A stretch of DNA of 64,000 nucleotides from positions 14,802,883 to 14,866,882 of the forward strand of contig JAJEKV010000036.1 of NCBI GenBank assembly GCA_021234155.1, in the 5' to 3' direction. This DNA is from Isoetes taiwanensis (lineage: Eukaryota > Streptophyta > Lycopodiopsida > Isoetales > Isoetaceae). Shown piece by piece: positions 20,733 to 34,655 of this stretch. How positions within the stretch are numbered: position 1 is the first letter of the stretch; every line of letters begins with the position of its first letter. The notes under the pieces are model-generated. The model searched no databases and was not told the origin of the DNA. It saw only the letters and a list, made by a program, of their open reading frames with translations. Made by a program: the position numbers and the translations under genes.

Positions 20733-21795
20733 CTGACACTTGGCATCCTTAAGCATGTCTTCTAAGTCAGTCCGCTGCATACCAAGTCGATCCAACTCCG
20801 CCTAAGCATGAAAATAGCACAGATCCATAAAAACGAGAGGACTATCGAGGTGTTCGAATCCAAGATAGTAAACTCAACAGGAGAAGAAAACATAAGCATT
20901 TATAACATGCACACCCCACATTTTGCCAATAAAAATCAGAGCATAGAATATCCATGGGAGATGCAATTTTGATGGCTTAGGCATTGTAGATTTAGCATTT
21001 AAAATTCAACAACCTTTCATAGCATAAAGGGAGACTTATTCGAGTGTTTCTAAATGCATGCTTCGTTTGAGAAGGACAGCACTTTAGAAATTTGTGCAAT
21101 CTATGGTCCACTGGACAAAAGTTACCAATGCAATTAGAAACAGAAGATTGGTTTGTACTCACAGTCATGTCAGATTAGGAAAATCCTGGAAACCTGCTTA
21201 TAGTCTATTTATTTAGAACCTTACAAGAAGGTTAAATAATGTTTTTTTTTTGTAACTATAGACATCAGGTATCATTTGCAATGCAGGGGCTGGTTTGACA
21301 ATTAGACTTGGCTAACAAGAACTCCCTAAGTTAACTACTTTTTTCTAGGCCTGAAGAAGCCAATACTGAACATAAGTTTTCATCTGATCTTGATTAATGT
21401 TCTTGAAACATAGAAATTCACCATACTCACCAGCTTCTGCCGCAGTGCTCCAACTAAAGCATCTTCATTACCATTCAATGTCAAAATAGATCTTCCAAGT
21501 GTTGAAAGTGCTGATTCTATCTGCATCAACAAAAGTCTTTGAACAATTTAGGACGGTGACATAAAGACAATAATGGCCCCACAACAGAGGTACGCACCGG
21601 CCTAGCATCCAGAATAGCCATAAGGTTATAATTGTCTCTAATTTTTTGTTCAATGCGTGCATCACTTTCAACAGCTTCTTTCAAGTTTGCAGCAAACCTA
21701 TTTGCTCTGTCATGCAAGCTTTTTGTCGATGCATTTGATGGAGGTCTTATCCACTGCGTACCAAACTGTACACGAATTTGTCCATCTTCCCTTTC
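20733..21795 (-). CDS. ALIX-like: Three exons of an ALIX / BRO1-domain protein (V-domain region)
   Basis: Exons on minus are 21598-21795 (66 codons, containing VQFGTQWIRPPSN, RANRFAANLKEAVESDARI and NLMAILDARP), 21431-21520 (30 codons, ESALSTLGRSILTLNGNEDA) and 20733-20801 (23 codons, ELDRLGMQRTDLEDMLKDAK). All are bounded by AG acceptors and GT donors in the same phase and are free of stops. Plant ALIX is an ESCRT-associated endosomal-sorting protein, and these residues correspond to its V domain after the BRO1 domain. Neighbouring exons are not seen: the 5' side may lie past large introns, and the 3' side runs into the copia insertion at 20568. It may be an intact gene with long introns or a fragment. 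The homology itself is strong. Confidence 0.78.
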
Positions 21796-22248
21796 CTAGA
21801 ACATTTAAGGTAAATTTCTTCTTTTTAGAGTTTTGCCTCATAGTGAACACAGCAAGCATGCTTAAGCTATTTGTCAATGTGATAGTGTTAATAATGAAGT
21901 GGACGGTATGCATTTTAGGAGACACATATTAGCTTCTGAGTAGATCAATTTGTTAACCATGCGGGTGAAATCATTCTACTGGTGTATCCCGAAATACGAA
22001 GACATACTGACAGGTACTCTTGCTTTGTTAACATCCACAGCTTGGAGCAAAGTTGGTAAACAAAGTAGATTTGTTGCAACGTTCCTTTTATTCCGTACCT
22101 TGTAGAAGCTCCATCATGAGCTCCATCTGAGTATAGAAATTATATATGCATTTGAATCCATGAGTAAATCCAAAGTGGTTGAAAATATTATTAGGTCTTA
22201 TAATGTTCATGAATATTACAAATTTACACATTTGATACCTAACTTATA

Positions 22249-22728
22249 ATGGTACTCTATGCATTAGCAAAACTTGCCGGTGCTCATGTAATAGCCACGT
22301 GTGGGGCACGGAATGTTGAGTTAATTAAAAGCCTAGGTGCTGATGAAGTGCTAGATTACAAGACTCTAGAAGGGATTGCATTAAAAGAGCCCCTTCGAAG
22401 TTGCAAATTTAATAATCGCCATTCAACTGCGCCTTGGGATTCCTTGGTCTACATTTCAGCATGTTCTTGCTAGAAGAGCGGTGAGTGGTCGATCTTCTTG
22501 CTACTTTAGGTGCAATCATGAGGAGTGGTCTTATGTTTCTTACCTTGGCAAAGCAAAAGTTGCTACCTTATTTACGGTCACCAAATAGCAAGGATCTTAA
22601 AATTCTAATGGACTTAATCAAAGATGGCAAATTGAAAGCGATAGTTGATTCCAAGTACACCTTAGCGGATCTTGAGCAAGCATGGACAAAGTGTTACGAA
22701 CGACATACTTTCTGTGCAAAATCTTAGT
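22249..22728 (+). pseudogene. Zinc-type quinone oxidoreductase / alkenal reductase relic
   Basis: Plus-strand pieces read LAKLAGAHVIATCGARNVEL and SLGADEVLDYKT (22264-22360), then after a frame break VVDLLATLGAIMRS-like, LTLAKQKLLPYLRSP, DLIKDGKLKAIVDSKYTLAD and LEQAWTKC (22485-22690). The order matches the Rossmann and C-terminal parts of chloroplast-type quinone oxidoreductase in the medium-chain dehydrogenase family, which reduces reactive carbonyls with NADPH. The N-terminal GroES-like domain is absent, the glycine motif is altered and the frame is broken, so this is a partial relic. A few bases at 22400-22470 no longer align. Confidence 0.8.
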
Positions 22729-24119
<1,391 letters not shown>

Positions 24120-24120
24120 T

Positions 24121-26050
24121 AAAGTTTTAATCCGGCAAATCAAAGAAGAGATGGACGTTTTTGAAGCTTTAAACTGGTTATTGCTCTGCTTATTTTTTAT
24201 TGATTCTGGTGGAAGGAGTAGAGCTTTCTTCTTCTTAAGATTTTTTGACCGATAAGGAATTCATCTATGGGAATGCCGCAGTCGCTCCTTCTTTATCAAA
24301 TATTTTGAAACCAAACAAGAAACTGTGATGAATGCCTTTCGTCATCTCTGATTTGGTGGCAAGCTAACATTCCGCCAATGGTACGCCTCTGTCGTTTATC
24401 CTCTGTTATAATTTTCTTCTATGTTGTTTGGTCTTTTAAACTAAAATCTTGCCGTTTTTGCAGTTCAATTACAAAAAGTTTCGAGAAACAAGAGGGTTTT
24501 GTTAGCTGAAGCATTCATTTGTTAGATTGAATAAATATCTTACTCCAGTCTGCCATAGCTTCTCCTCTATAGCCCCAAAAATATATGTCCCCTTTCGTTT
24601 GCCGTAGCTTCTCTGCCATAGCAGCTTAGAGGAAATTCAGTCGCTTGACGTAATTTTAGCAAACGGTTATTACATCTTGTAATTCCCACCACTTGGGCAT
24701 TACGCCTGTAAACGCCTGGCGGCGTCATTAAACTCGGCGACGCACTCGTAGCTCTGCCACTTGTGTCCCGCCTCGTTTAGTGGAGCCTCCCGGCCTTTAC
24801 AAGGCATAATGGCCCTCGTGATGTGAATTACCTAGTACATTTTCACGATTCCCTAGATATTATCTTGTGCAATTGTTGAAATGGGCATGTATTACTTAAG
24901 ATTATGGATGGTTTTGGGTATAATTATGTCAAAATCGTACAATGCTGATGTCAGCTTTGGGATTTCGATGGTGTGGGTTTTTGTTAGTTCTTGGTTAGAG
25001 TTTTTTTTTTTTTTTTTATGGAAGGAATGGATCTGTGGCAGTGGCGCTCATGGGCATGAGTGTGAAATGTGTATGAGTATAAGCGTGTAGGTTTTATTTT
25101 TTTTTATTTTATTTTTTTTTTTATGGAAGGAATGGGTGTGTGGCAGTGTGGGGAGTAGAACCCCGGTAAAACTGTTGCCACAAAATTCCTCCTCTTTTTA
25201 TCGTTGCTCTGCAAGAAAAATAGGTTCTACCGCCATCGCTGTGCAATAAAGTTAGGTTCTGCCAAGAAAGGAAGCCCATGTGTCTCTCTAAAAATAAACC
25301 TTCGAACCTACAAATCGGGAATCTAGTACCAATTGCATTTTACAAGATGACAGTTGGGGAGTGCAAGATTTGGATGCATCATCAACAATTTTGCTCGATT
25401 TCTTTCATGTACCAGCCGATGATGAAGAATGAAGGATTCACATACCATTTCTTGAAATCGGCAGAGATGATGTGAGCATAGAAAAACACACCACCAAAAA
25501 ATTTCGGCGACCCAACTGTTATATTGTTGCTAGTTTTTTTATTTGTTAGATCTATTATATAATTAATAAAGTGGAGGTATGAATCCCCCTTGTTATTTTT
25601 AACTATTGGCCTTTTTTAATAATTGTTAATGGAGTCCTAGCTAGGTTTCATCCTAGAGGCGTATTTTATTTATAACTCAATGCGAAGGTGGAGGTTCCCT
25701 AGTATTTCCCCTTGTTTATAAGGCTCCCTTCCCTTATTGATTAAGGGCGTTAAAGCTTATTTCTGTGATGGCCTTCAAAGGGCTCGAACCCTTGACTTGT
25801 ATGTGTATCCCTATGGTGGAGGTAGGAGTTCCCCCATGGGGTAGTGCCTAGATTGGAAGATTGTTCCAATGGAAGTGAAAGCCAATCCACCCAATGATCC
25901 TCTTCAATTGCATCATTAGAGCTCTATGCGCATTGTTTGGTTGCAAAAGGGATTATTGATAATACCACTCAACAGATAATAAAGAAGTTCATTTTTCTTC
26001 GATGTTGCTTCTTTATTCTCCATCTTCATCATACATTGGGCATTCTCGCA
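24121..26050. other. AT-rich spacer with poly(T) duplication
   Basis: No gene is seen. A poly(T) run followed by ATGGAAGGAATGG and TGTGGCAGTG occurs twice (about 25000-25046 and 25107-25152), a local duplication. The stretch 25560-25860 has a B-box-like GGGTTCGAGCCC on minus (about 25783-25794) without a cloverleaf. Confidence 0.5.
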
Positions 26051-26078
26051 CTCTCCTGGGCAAGTATGCCCAGGAGAG
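26051..26078. repeat. Perfect 12-bp-stem hairpin
   Basis: Arms CTCTCCTGGGCA and TGCCCAGGAGAG are separated by AGTA. It is a single copy in the window and sits in otherwise AT-rich spacer. Confidence 0.85.
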
Positions 26079-26210
26079 CGAGATGGATTAATTTCTATAA
26101 TGAACAAGGTTACGATCAAACATACAAGAAAAACTCATTATAGGTGTAAAGGATTCTTATTGCATTATCACAGATAGAAAGTGCTCTAAGGGAATAGGCA
26201 AATACTTTTA

Positions 26211-26260
26211 ATTGAAAGGGAGCTCAAAGTCCATGATTGAAAGGGAGCTCAAAGTCCATG
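26211..26260. repeat. 25-bp perfect tandem duplication
   Basis: Two exact, adjacent copies of a unit beginning ATTGAAAGGGAGCTC. Confidence 0.9.
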
Positions 26261-26799
26261 AAGGATATTTTTGACAAGTAATCCAAGGTGCTAAGGCATG
26301 ATCATATATTATTCTCTTTTGTTTTCACGCCTCCTAATTAATCTCTTCTAGGAATAGCAGCATGTCTGGCTTCGCAGGCTATAAAGTCATGAAGCAAAAT
26401 AGATGTTTGTTATGCTATGGATCTAGAAGGGAGCTGTAAAGGTTTTAGCCATGTTTACAGACACGTGTCCTCTTTAGCATTCCATGGGAAACATGTCAAG
26501 GAGCTTTAAGGAGCTCTATTACAATGGTGAATGTTTGGCTACAGTTACTCCAACTTAACAGCAATGGATTAGAAGAAGAGCATGTTGTCGTATAGCAGTG
26601 GAATTATGTGTTGCAATAGGAATTACGTGTGCTTCCTCTATATTTAGAAGCTTTACATCTTTATGGAGGCCCAAAAACATTTGCATTTGGAAAAATACAA
26701 GACTACTAACACGATTAGCACAAAAATAAATTGTTCATAAGCATAGTTTATATCCACCATCAAATAACCTTAGCAGCTTTGTAAATTTAACATGGTTCT

Positions 26800-27430
26800 C
26801 GAGCTACTAAGAAAAATTTGATAGAATACAAAGTTGCGGACAATACGAAATTACAATACTAAAAAACGTATACAGAAAAACCATTCCATAAATTAATGAT
26901 GATTTCCAGAGACCATCGTAAAATCTAAAATTCATATAATTAAATATAGTAAGAAGCAGCAATGGTTTTGCAAAATCTATATATGCATGAAACATAGCTT
27001 GTAAACTATTGATGATTTCAAAAACTATTGACGATTGTAGAATTCATCTAAGTAAACATGATATGAACTAGCAGTGATTTTGCCAAATCAATGTGCACTT
27101 ACAAACAATCTTACGAACTAATGATGATTTATAGAAACTAGCGTGAAATTTTGAATTACTACAAAAAATATGATAGTAACCACTATTGCTTCTGCAAAAT
27201 CAATATATGCATAAAACACATCTCCTAAACTATTGATGATTTTAAAAAACTATAGTACGATTGTAGAATTTATATAATTAAACATGATATGAACTAGCAA
27301 TGAATTTGCGAAATCAATGTACACTTGAAAACAATCTCACCAACTAATGACGATTTGTAGAAACTAGTATGAACTTTCGAGTTAGTACAAAAAACATGAT
27401 ATGAACCACTATTGATTTTGCATAACCAGG
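26800..27430. repeat. Diverged satellite-like tandem repeat, ~112-bp monomer in ~224-bp dimers
   Basis: The marker phrase AACTAnTGATGATTT recurs at about 26888, 27002, 27117, 27226 and 27339. Alternate copies are closer to each other (27002 vs 27226), indicating a dimeric higher-order unit. Phrases such as GATATGAACTAGCA and CAAAATCAATATATGCAT repeat with the same step. There is no coding content. Confidence 0.8.
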
Positions 27431-28790
27431 AAGAACATATGGTTTTTTTCCACATTGTGGAATTTTATACAAAAAAATCACATACATACTGGTTTTCGTG
27501 GTAATTTTTTATACAAGTTCATTTTTGGGGGCCTTGTGCACTTTCCCTGCTGTGTAATACTTCTTGAGCCCTGGTGGAATCTTTACTCTTGCTCTTTTTT
27601 GGAAGGTGTTGACCAAAACTCCATTAATGTCTAAGATGACAAGTTTTTTCTTTTCTAAATCCTCTGCAACATTCATAAAAAAAGTAACTTAAACATCAAC
27701 ATGACTTAAACATGAATTAAAAGAAGTCATTAATTAAAGAAAACAGAATTACAATATTCAAACAATGTTCTCAAACAACATAAAACAATGTTCTCAAACA
27801 ACATAAAACAATGTTCACATACACCACAATATGTTATGTTCTGAAACTAACTCAATGACTTGATATACTGAGAAACAAAACCTGAACTTGATCACCTATT
27901 TGCTTTGGTGCTTGAGGTGGCAGCTTCTTTGAGGGTCTCCCAATCTTCTTTTTGACTTTCGTTGTTGCTACCTCCATTTCAACTTGGCGCTTCACCCTTA
28001 CCCTTACCTTTCTCAACGGCATCTTGGCAACCGGGGATCAACATCATCTTCATTTGCTTGTTCTTCATCATCGCTACGTGAACATCTACATGTGCAGCCC
28101 GAAGAGAACTTTCTCCCGCAGCTTGCACTCCTCAACCTGGTCTTTATGCCAATTGCGGGAACCTTTTTGTACAGGTTGTTCATAATATTCTTCCGAATCT
28201 CTCAACAACACGTGAACGTTTTATCCTTTTTTTTTTTGGCCCCTTACTAAGTGAATTACGAAACTTTGCTTTGCTTAGAACACAAATCAATTTAAATGAG
28301 ATTAAGTTAGTTAAAACACAAATAAGAAATATCAAAGTCTTACCTTAGTAAAAGCTTCTATAGCTTTCCTTCATCGGACTTGGTGACACTTGAGTCGATG
28401 ATGAGAACCAACATTTTTGGTGAAGCCACAGTGAAGCGAGTGAAGCCAAAGGTGCCACAGTGCTTTATTAAATAATAAAGCGGTGAAGCCCATGGTGTGA
28501 CAACATTGGAAAACTTATCGGTGGAAGCAAAACTAGTAGTGCCTACCTCAAGTGCAATCGCCCTGAATCTGCAAGTCTTCTTCACCTACAACCTCTAGAC
28601 CAAGTTCCATAAAAACTTCCCCTGGAACTTCCTTCAAACACCAAGCATGTCTTCTTTTCATACAAAAGCATGCGAAGATGCCAAGTGATAGACATGATCA
28701 CATGGTAATGCCATACTCAATTTATATTTTTGGATTGAAGACCAATCCACATGCAAAGACATGCATCTTCCATGAAACCGAACCTTTGCT
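27431..28790. other. Spacer with a short tandem repeat and weak minus-strand coding signal
   Basis: Units around AACAATGTTCTCAAACAACAT repeat near 27760-27820. Minus-strand frames around 27900-28200 are lysine-rich and those at 28358-28585 are open for 75 codons, but neither is recognised. They may belong with the coiled-coil relic that follows. Confidence 0.4.
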
Positions 28791-28798
28791 TTTCATAG

Positions 28799-29290
28799 TT
28801 ATGATAGACATTTTGATATATCTGAGTCCATCAATTGTCTACCAGCTTCTAAGTAGTTCCTGCTTTCCTGTAATCTGAATTCCAGTGAAGTTTTTAATCT
28901 TTCCTTCTTTTCCTTCTCCTGTAATGCTTCAACACTAACCTTTGGAAGGCAAGCCTCCAGTTTAGAGCAAAAACATATTTTTTGCTTTAACTCTTCCATC
29001 TGCTTCAAGTCTCCATCATTCTTGTCTTCTTTGGCATTCAAAGCAGACAACTCATTCTCCATTCTTGCTATCTCGTTCCTTCCATGCTCAATCATCCTCT
29101 CTTCCCTTGCTAAAGAGTTCTTATCTACCTCAATGGTACTAATTATTTTTACGAGATCAGTTGTACATTTGTCTAAATCGTTTCCAACTTACTAACCTCC
29201 TCTTCAATCAAAGAAATGTTGAAACTTAAATTGGAAACAAAAACTCGGAAGACCCGACCTACTTTCCCCTTAAATTCAAGTTGAGGTGTT
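28799..29290 (-). pseudogene. Coiled-coil protein fragment, function unknown
   Basis: The minus frame 28799-29095 (98 codons) reads as heptad-rich coiled coil (MENELSALNAKEDK, LKQMEELKQKI, QEKEKKERLKTSLEFRLQES). It extends upstream in another frame through SLIEEEVSKLETI near 29190-29240. Stops and frame changes interrupt it. Similar long coiled coils occur in transposon-encoded accessory proteins and in plant cytoskeletal proteins, and I cannot choose between them. Confidence 0.4.
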
Positions 29291-30387
29291 GATCCGCACT
29301 TTTGAAGCTAGAGGTGTACTTTGGCGGAAGGAACTGTAGTTTTGATCCTTTTAACATCTTCTTTTTAACATCAATGTCATCCCTTTTTCTCCCGACCAAA
29401 CATTGACCTGTTTCTTGTAAGCATCTCAATCAACCTTGATGAGCCTCGGGGGTTATGCTCGCCTCACTACATTTTTCTCATGCAAATGATAATGCTACTA
29501 GCTTCCTCAATTCATTATTCGGGACACCTCCATCTCCATACAAGAAATCATTCAAGCCGTCCCAATTTACGCCTCAAATGAGGGCTTAACAAAGTAGATT
29601 TTGATTTTGCCCGAAACCATTGGCTCGGACCAAACACTTGCTTCAAATCATCTGCAGTGACATTTTCCGCCAGCCATTTCAGCTTTTGTTGTGGGATGAT
29701 TCCTTTACCAGCCATGAGAAAAGAAGATACTTAAAAAAAAAGCAGCAAGAAACAAAGAAGTCGGAGCAAAGCGCCTTGAAGAGGATGCTTCAATTTACAA
29801 AATGCGTGGAATCAAGTGCAATCGGGGAGCAAATTGGCGTATAATTCAATTAGTAATAATGGGCCAATAATTACGCCTCGACAATCAAAAATCATTGTTA
29901 AGCTGAAAGCGCTGAAATCGAAAAGGTGCGTCGGGCGTTGCTTAGCGTGCTTTCTCTGCTTCTCGCGCTTTTTTGTACCCCAATATCTAACTTAGACCCC
30001 TAGGGGAATCTTCATGAATGCTAAATATAGTACATAGAATGTTGAAGAATATAGAGGAATCACAAGAGAATCTCAGTAGAATCGTTGGTTACCTAGAGCA
30101 CGACAGGGCCTTGCGCCGTAAGAACATGCTAAAACTGGAACAATGCGCCGTAGGACGCATTAAATTTCTTGTATATATAGGAGGATATAGGAATAGATAC
30201 AAAGGTAAATAGCAAGACGTCATACCAATCATAAAATATCACGGGTTCAAGAAAAGTTCATGTATGGACAAGTACAAGGTCGAAACCAAAACCAGTAGGT
30301 TGTGGAAAAAAAAAACCAAAACCAGTAGGTCGAACCATTAGGTCGAAACCAAAACCATTAGGTCGAAATGAACCTGGTAGGTAGTGC
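29291..30387. other. Spacer; GTCGAAACCAAAACC direct repeats near 30280-30370
   Basis: No recognised gene. About four irregular copies of a unit around AACCAAAACCAnTAGGTCGAA lie at 30280-30368. They immediately precede the first family C palindromes. Confidence 0.5.
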
Positions 30388-30436
30388 CCATGTGCGCATG
30401 GGCAAAAATTTCGGGTTGTGCTATGCGCGCATAGGG
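30388..30436. repeat. Family C palindromes, pair
   Basis: GCCCATG-TGCG-CATGGGC at about 30388-30407 and CTATGCGCGCATAG at about 30420-30434. Arm sequences differ between the two copies, yet each keeps its own dyad, so arms have co-varied. Confidence 0.85.
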
Positions 30437-31333
30437 AAGATACAATTTTTTTGTTTGGTGTTTTTTTGCTTGTTCTAGAAATCGGCCTAATCGCCTCTAG
30501 AATCATCAGCGCCATGCCGGATTGCTTCAGCGCCATGCCGGATTGCATCATGCCAGATTTCAAGCCTATTTCATTAGCTGTCTCGTCTCACCAAATCCTA
30601 TTTCATAAGGTCGACTTCTCACCAGGTAAGCTTCTTTGTCAGGTCGTGAACTGGAAGCCCAAATTTTTTTTATGTCCGCTCTAGTTTCGCCTTACGCTTT
30701 TGTTCCGTTTGATACGTAAAATTTTAAAAAGCGGTGAATGGTCATTGCTAAATGGAAGCGTCTGTTTCCACTAGATAAGATCATTTTTTGGCAGGTTCAC
30801 TAAGCTTCTTTGCTACTTTCAGCTGTTTACTCTATTATCTCGGTTGCAGGCTGCAATTTGTTTTTCTTGAATCGAAGTGTTTTAGGCCACAACACAGGTT
30901 TTTATGGAAATAGGTGAATGTTTTTGTTCAATTCTGCAACTAAGTTATGATAATTTTGCAAGCGATTTAAGGTCGTTTTCCACATCCTTTGTTCGTTATT
31001 ATGATTCTGGTTGTACGAAATTGCAGTTAAAACCAATCAAGATTGGATGCATTTTCCTCTATTTTGGTAGATTCCATCCATGCTCAAGACAGGTTGTTAT
31101 GATGTTGTTACAATTTAGAAGGATCTCAAGACTTCAATTATTTCTTGAAGCTTTGAAAGACCACGAGGGCTTTTTAAAACTTTGTCATGTCTCTCAAAGA
31201 TTTTCCTTCTGTAGTAGCTATTTTAAATCTGTACCATTCCATCGGAATTAAATTCTATTGTCTATTTACGCATAAATGAAAGCTTTTAAAATTTGTTGCT
31301 AAGAAATTAGCTGCTGTTTAAATTTTGTTGCTT

Positions 31334-31562
31334 GTCTATGCGCGCAAAGGCAAGAGCTTTCAACATTTGTTGCTTGTCTATGCGCGCATAGGCAAATGAT
31401 ATACTTTGAACCTCTAGCCTATGAACATAGAGGATAGACGTTTTATAAAAGTAGGTGCTTGCCCATGTGCTCATAGACAGGACGTACTCTTTAGAAACTC
31501 CTCGCCATGCACGCATAGACATGTATCTAGTTTTCTTCATTATTTCTATGCATGCAGAGGCA
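31334..31562. repeat. Family C array: six palindromic units at ~42-bp steps
   Basis: Units begin at about 31334, 31376, 31417, 31461, 31504 and 31546 (steps 42, 41, 44, 43, 42). The sharpest is GTCTATGCGCGCATAGGC, and others are decayed (GCCTATGAACATAGAGG, GCCCATGTGCTCATAGAC, CTATGCATGCAGAGG). Spacers before the first two units are similar, while the rest are unlike. The ~42-bp step equals four turns of B-DNA. Confidence 0.85.
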
Positions 31563-31789
31563 TGTCTGTGTCTACTCTATGAGCTTTTATGCTTTGGTTT
31601 CTTATTCTTCCTTTGTTTAATAGTTTATGAATTTGGAAAATACTTTTATTTGCAAAGATGCGGCAAATTCAACTTGGTAATGCTTGTACACCAATTAAAA
31701 CTTACAAGCAAAGCAAGGAATTTATATTTGCATTTGTTGAAGCAAACACCTATCTCCTGCTATGTGGTATTTTTTACTTCATAATTTGC

Positions 31790-34655
31790 AATGGCTCTGG
31801 TCACGGGGTCTCGATTCTCGCGTGCACATGCAGACAGGGACAATCGGGGGAGGGTCTAGTGTGGTGGACTATGTGCTCAGAAGTTGCGCAAGATATGCAT
31901 CTCATCGGGCGTTTCCTGGTGGCACGCATATCCGGGATGAGGAGGTCGACTCGGATCACCTCCCACTTTATTTAGACTCCGCTTTGGCAAGCCGCCGAAC
32001 CCCCACTATGGCGACCCCATGCGTCGGTTGAGACTAGATTATGGCCCGGTGAGGACTTCTGTAGAGATGCTCATGGGCCCCCTCCGAGTAATTACGGACC
32101 TCCACACTAGAGCGGCCGAATTGACCAGCTGACTTAGCTATTCTGAATCACGGCGGGCGAGGTGCTTTAAGCGGTGCGTAAGCTCCGGAGTCGGCCAACA
32201 TTTCACAGCTTAGATGGTTTTGATCGCGGTGTAAACATAGCCCGGCGGCTCAGTACGTGGGATCAGTGCAGAAACTGGGCCACCACCTGATCTGCAGCCC
32301 ATATGAAGGAGACAAAGGCGGGTACCTTGCGGAGCATCGGGGAGATGTTACGGCCTCTTTGGACACTCATCCTCGGCACCTTTTGGCGCAGAGTGCTTGA
32401 AGGCCAGCCCGATACGAGGGGACATCACGGCGATTAGGAACGGTACTTCGCGGCGGCTCTATGACCCACGAGGGGCCAGCGTGCGCCCTATACCCCAAGG
32501 GATGGCCCCCATTGGTTCCCGTGGAGGAGGATGTTGTGGACTTCGGCAAATCCACGGGTTAATGGGAAGGCAAACCGACCTCCCCGATGGCATGCAGCCG
32601 AAGTTACTCAAATGGACCAGGCGCCGCTAAGCTCGGCCCTCACCCCTGCTCAATTGAGCATTGCGTGAAGGTTTCCCAGAAATGGACCATAAGCGTGGTT
32701 GTTCCATTCACAAGGCGGCGACCCACACTATCCTACCAATTCTGGACAATCATGGTCGATTCTGTTTTGCCAAACCGCTTTGGGGCATTCTCGAAAGCAA
32801 ACAGCTTGACCCGCCGGGCGGAGGCAGCATGTCGCGAAGCCTCACACGTAAGGCTTTTAGACCCCGCCACTCAACGATTGACCATTTCTTTTTACACCGC
32901 GGCATCGATTGGAAGACAAATGGAATCATCGGCATGACTTGTATTGCCGCTTTGTGGACTTCGCAAGGCTTTTGATACCGTTCCCGGGGAAAGTTGTAGG
33001 CTGAACTGGCGTCAACCGGGCTCCCGGGCTGTGCGAGAATGCCATATCTGAGGTTGTATGAGAGTTGTTTTGGCCGAGGATCACGGCCGGCCAAGCATTC
33101 ACCCGATGGTAATAAATCCCGAAGCGGGGTTGCCCCCTCTCACCAACACTTTTGGCCTCTACATTGATCGGTTAGAGCCCGCTACGGGCATGGGGGGATG
33201 GCGCTAACTTTTTCCACCGAGGTCATCCGCCACACTCATCTATCTGGGACCGATGTTGGTCACCGGCCCACACCCCGTGAATATCGCGGTCTCCCTGGAT
33301 GCCCCAGACACATTTTGTCGGGGTTCTGACATGCGCCGCGTGAATACGCCAAGACCGGTGGTTCTCATATCTCTTCCGCGTCACCCCATGCCTCTCGCCA
33401 GACCACATATGGGGGCGACACGTGGGCGTCACGCCACCTACAAGTACCTAGGGGTGGAGTTCCCCTCCTCGCCTATTTGAGGCGTCTATCCTGCCCCGGG
33501 TGACGGCCGGTCAGAAAGCTTTATGCCATGCGACAATACCGTGCGAGCTCTATGATTGGGGCCATCAATCACATCTGTTTCGGGCGGTGAGCTTTGCCCT
33601 TAATGCGGGGTGAGGGTTTGGGGACGGTCATCTCTTTGGCGACTGGAATGACTGTAGCAGTGCGCGAAGGCATTTTAGCCGCGGGCACTTGGTGAAACCC
33701 TGATCCCCCGTCAGTCTGTGCCGAGGAAGCTGGATTCTTGCGCTTGACGGCGACCCTGATAGACACATAGTCTATTTTGAGCGGTTGCTATGGGGTGTGC
33801 ACCGGCTCCTTTTTCAGCTTCTTGTGGCAATGGGTCATGGCGGCTCGGGGCCGATTGGAGGCTAAAGAGATCGGTGGTTCGCCCATTTGGAGCGTCGCGG
33901 AAACCTGAATCTTTGTCGCGAGGTGGACACGGTGACGATCGTGGTGACCCTCGCGGGGAGTACCTAGGCGCTTGCTTCCTTGGCAAACTCACGGGACCCC
34001 GGCGCTCTAAGCGGTGCAGCGGCCCATTACAAGGAGCACATCAACCGCGTGTTGGCAGGGGCCTGACTCTACTGCGTTCCATTTGCCCACGAAAAGCCTT
34101 GAGACTCATTGCCTCCATTCGCATGCAGTGCCCACCATCGCCGCGCTCGAGGCAGGCGGGTGGATTGGGGAGCCAGCGGGGCGGGCGCTCGCCGGTCTTT
34201 GCCAACCGGTGCCATTGAGGATGAGTCTCACACTTTCCGGGATTTGCCCGGCCGTTGATCATCCAGGGCCAAATACACGGCCCCTTAGTACAGTAGGACT
34301 TGCTGTTCTTACATTTGGTGATGAACACACCGTCGATGCGTGCCAAAGAATTACGTACATTCGAGAGTCTTGGACTGCTGAGAGTCACCTTTGCCCGCTG
34401 GTACGCGCTAATTGGAGCACTTCTGAGTGCGGTGCATATTTGTATATATTTGGGTGTTTTGGCATTTTATATGTTAGGGCAGGTTTGTCGCCGGGCTGAT
34501 TCTTTGCCGCGGTTTTTCCTCGAAAACCCTTCGGGCGGGGTTTTAATCCGGGGCAGTAATCCGCTTGCTGCGTTTGCTCCACGTCCCATAGACCGTATTG
34601 GTCTCCGTGGGCGATAAAAATACCTTCCTTCCTTCCTTCCTTCCTTCCTTCCTTC
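31790..34655 (+). mobile_element. LINE copy A (non-LTR retrotransposon), 5'-truncated, with (TTCC)n tail
   Basis: It opens inside the endonuclease domain (GGSSVVDYVL followed by SDHLPLYL, about 31850-31975), the C-terminal end of an APE-type endonuclease. The RT region is broken but shows FGLYIDRLEP (about 33145-33175), LDAPDTFC (about 33295) and TYKYLGVEF (about 33440-33465). The 3' end (34500-34620) is shared with copy B and finishes GATAAAAA, then a CCTT microsatellite to 34655. Many stops and frame shifts make it inactive. This class moves by target-primed reverse transcription. Confidence 0.85.
34500..34620 (+). promoter_or_regulatory. LINE 3' end with AAAACCC-TTCG-GG hairpin
   Basis: The segment carries GAAAACCCTTCGGG followed by GGGGTTTT, able to form a stem capped by a TTCG (UUCG in RNA) tetraloop, then a GATAAAAA end. 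The same features recur at about 38085-38202 in copy B. A conserved 3' hairpin is commonly where a LINE reverse transcriptase recognises its RNA. The role here is inferred. Confidence 0.7.

Noticed and set aside
25771-25800. tRNA gene on minus
   Set aside because: Only a B-box-like GGGTTCGAGCCC; no acceptor, D or anticodon stems can be drawn.
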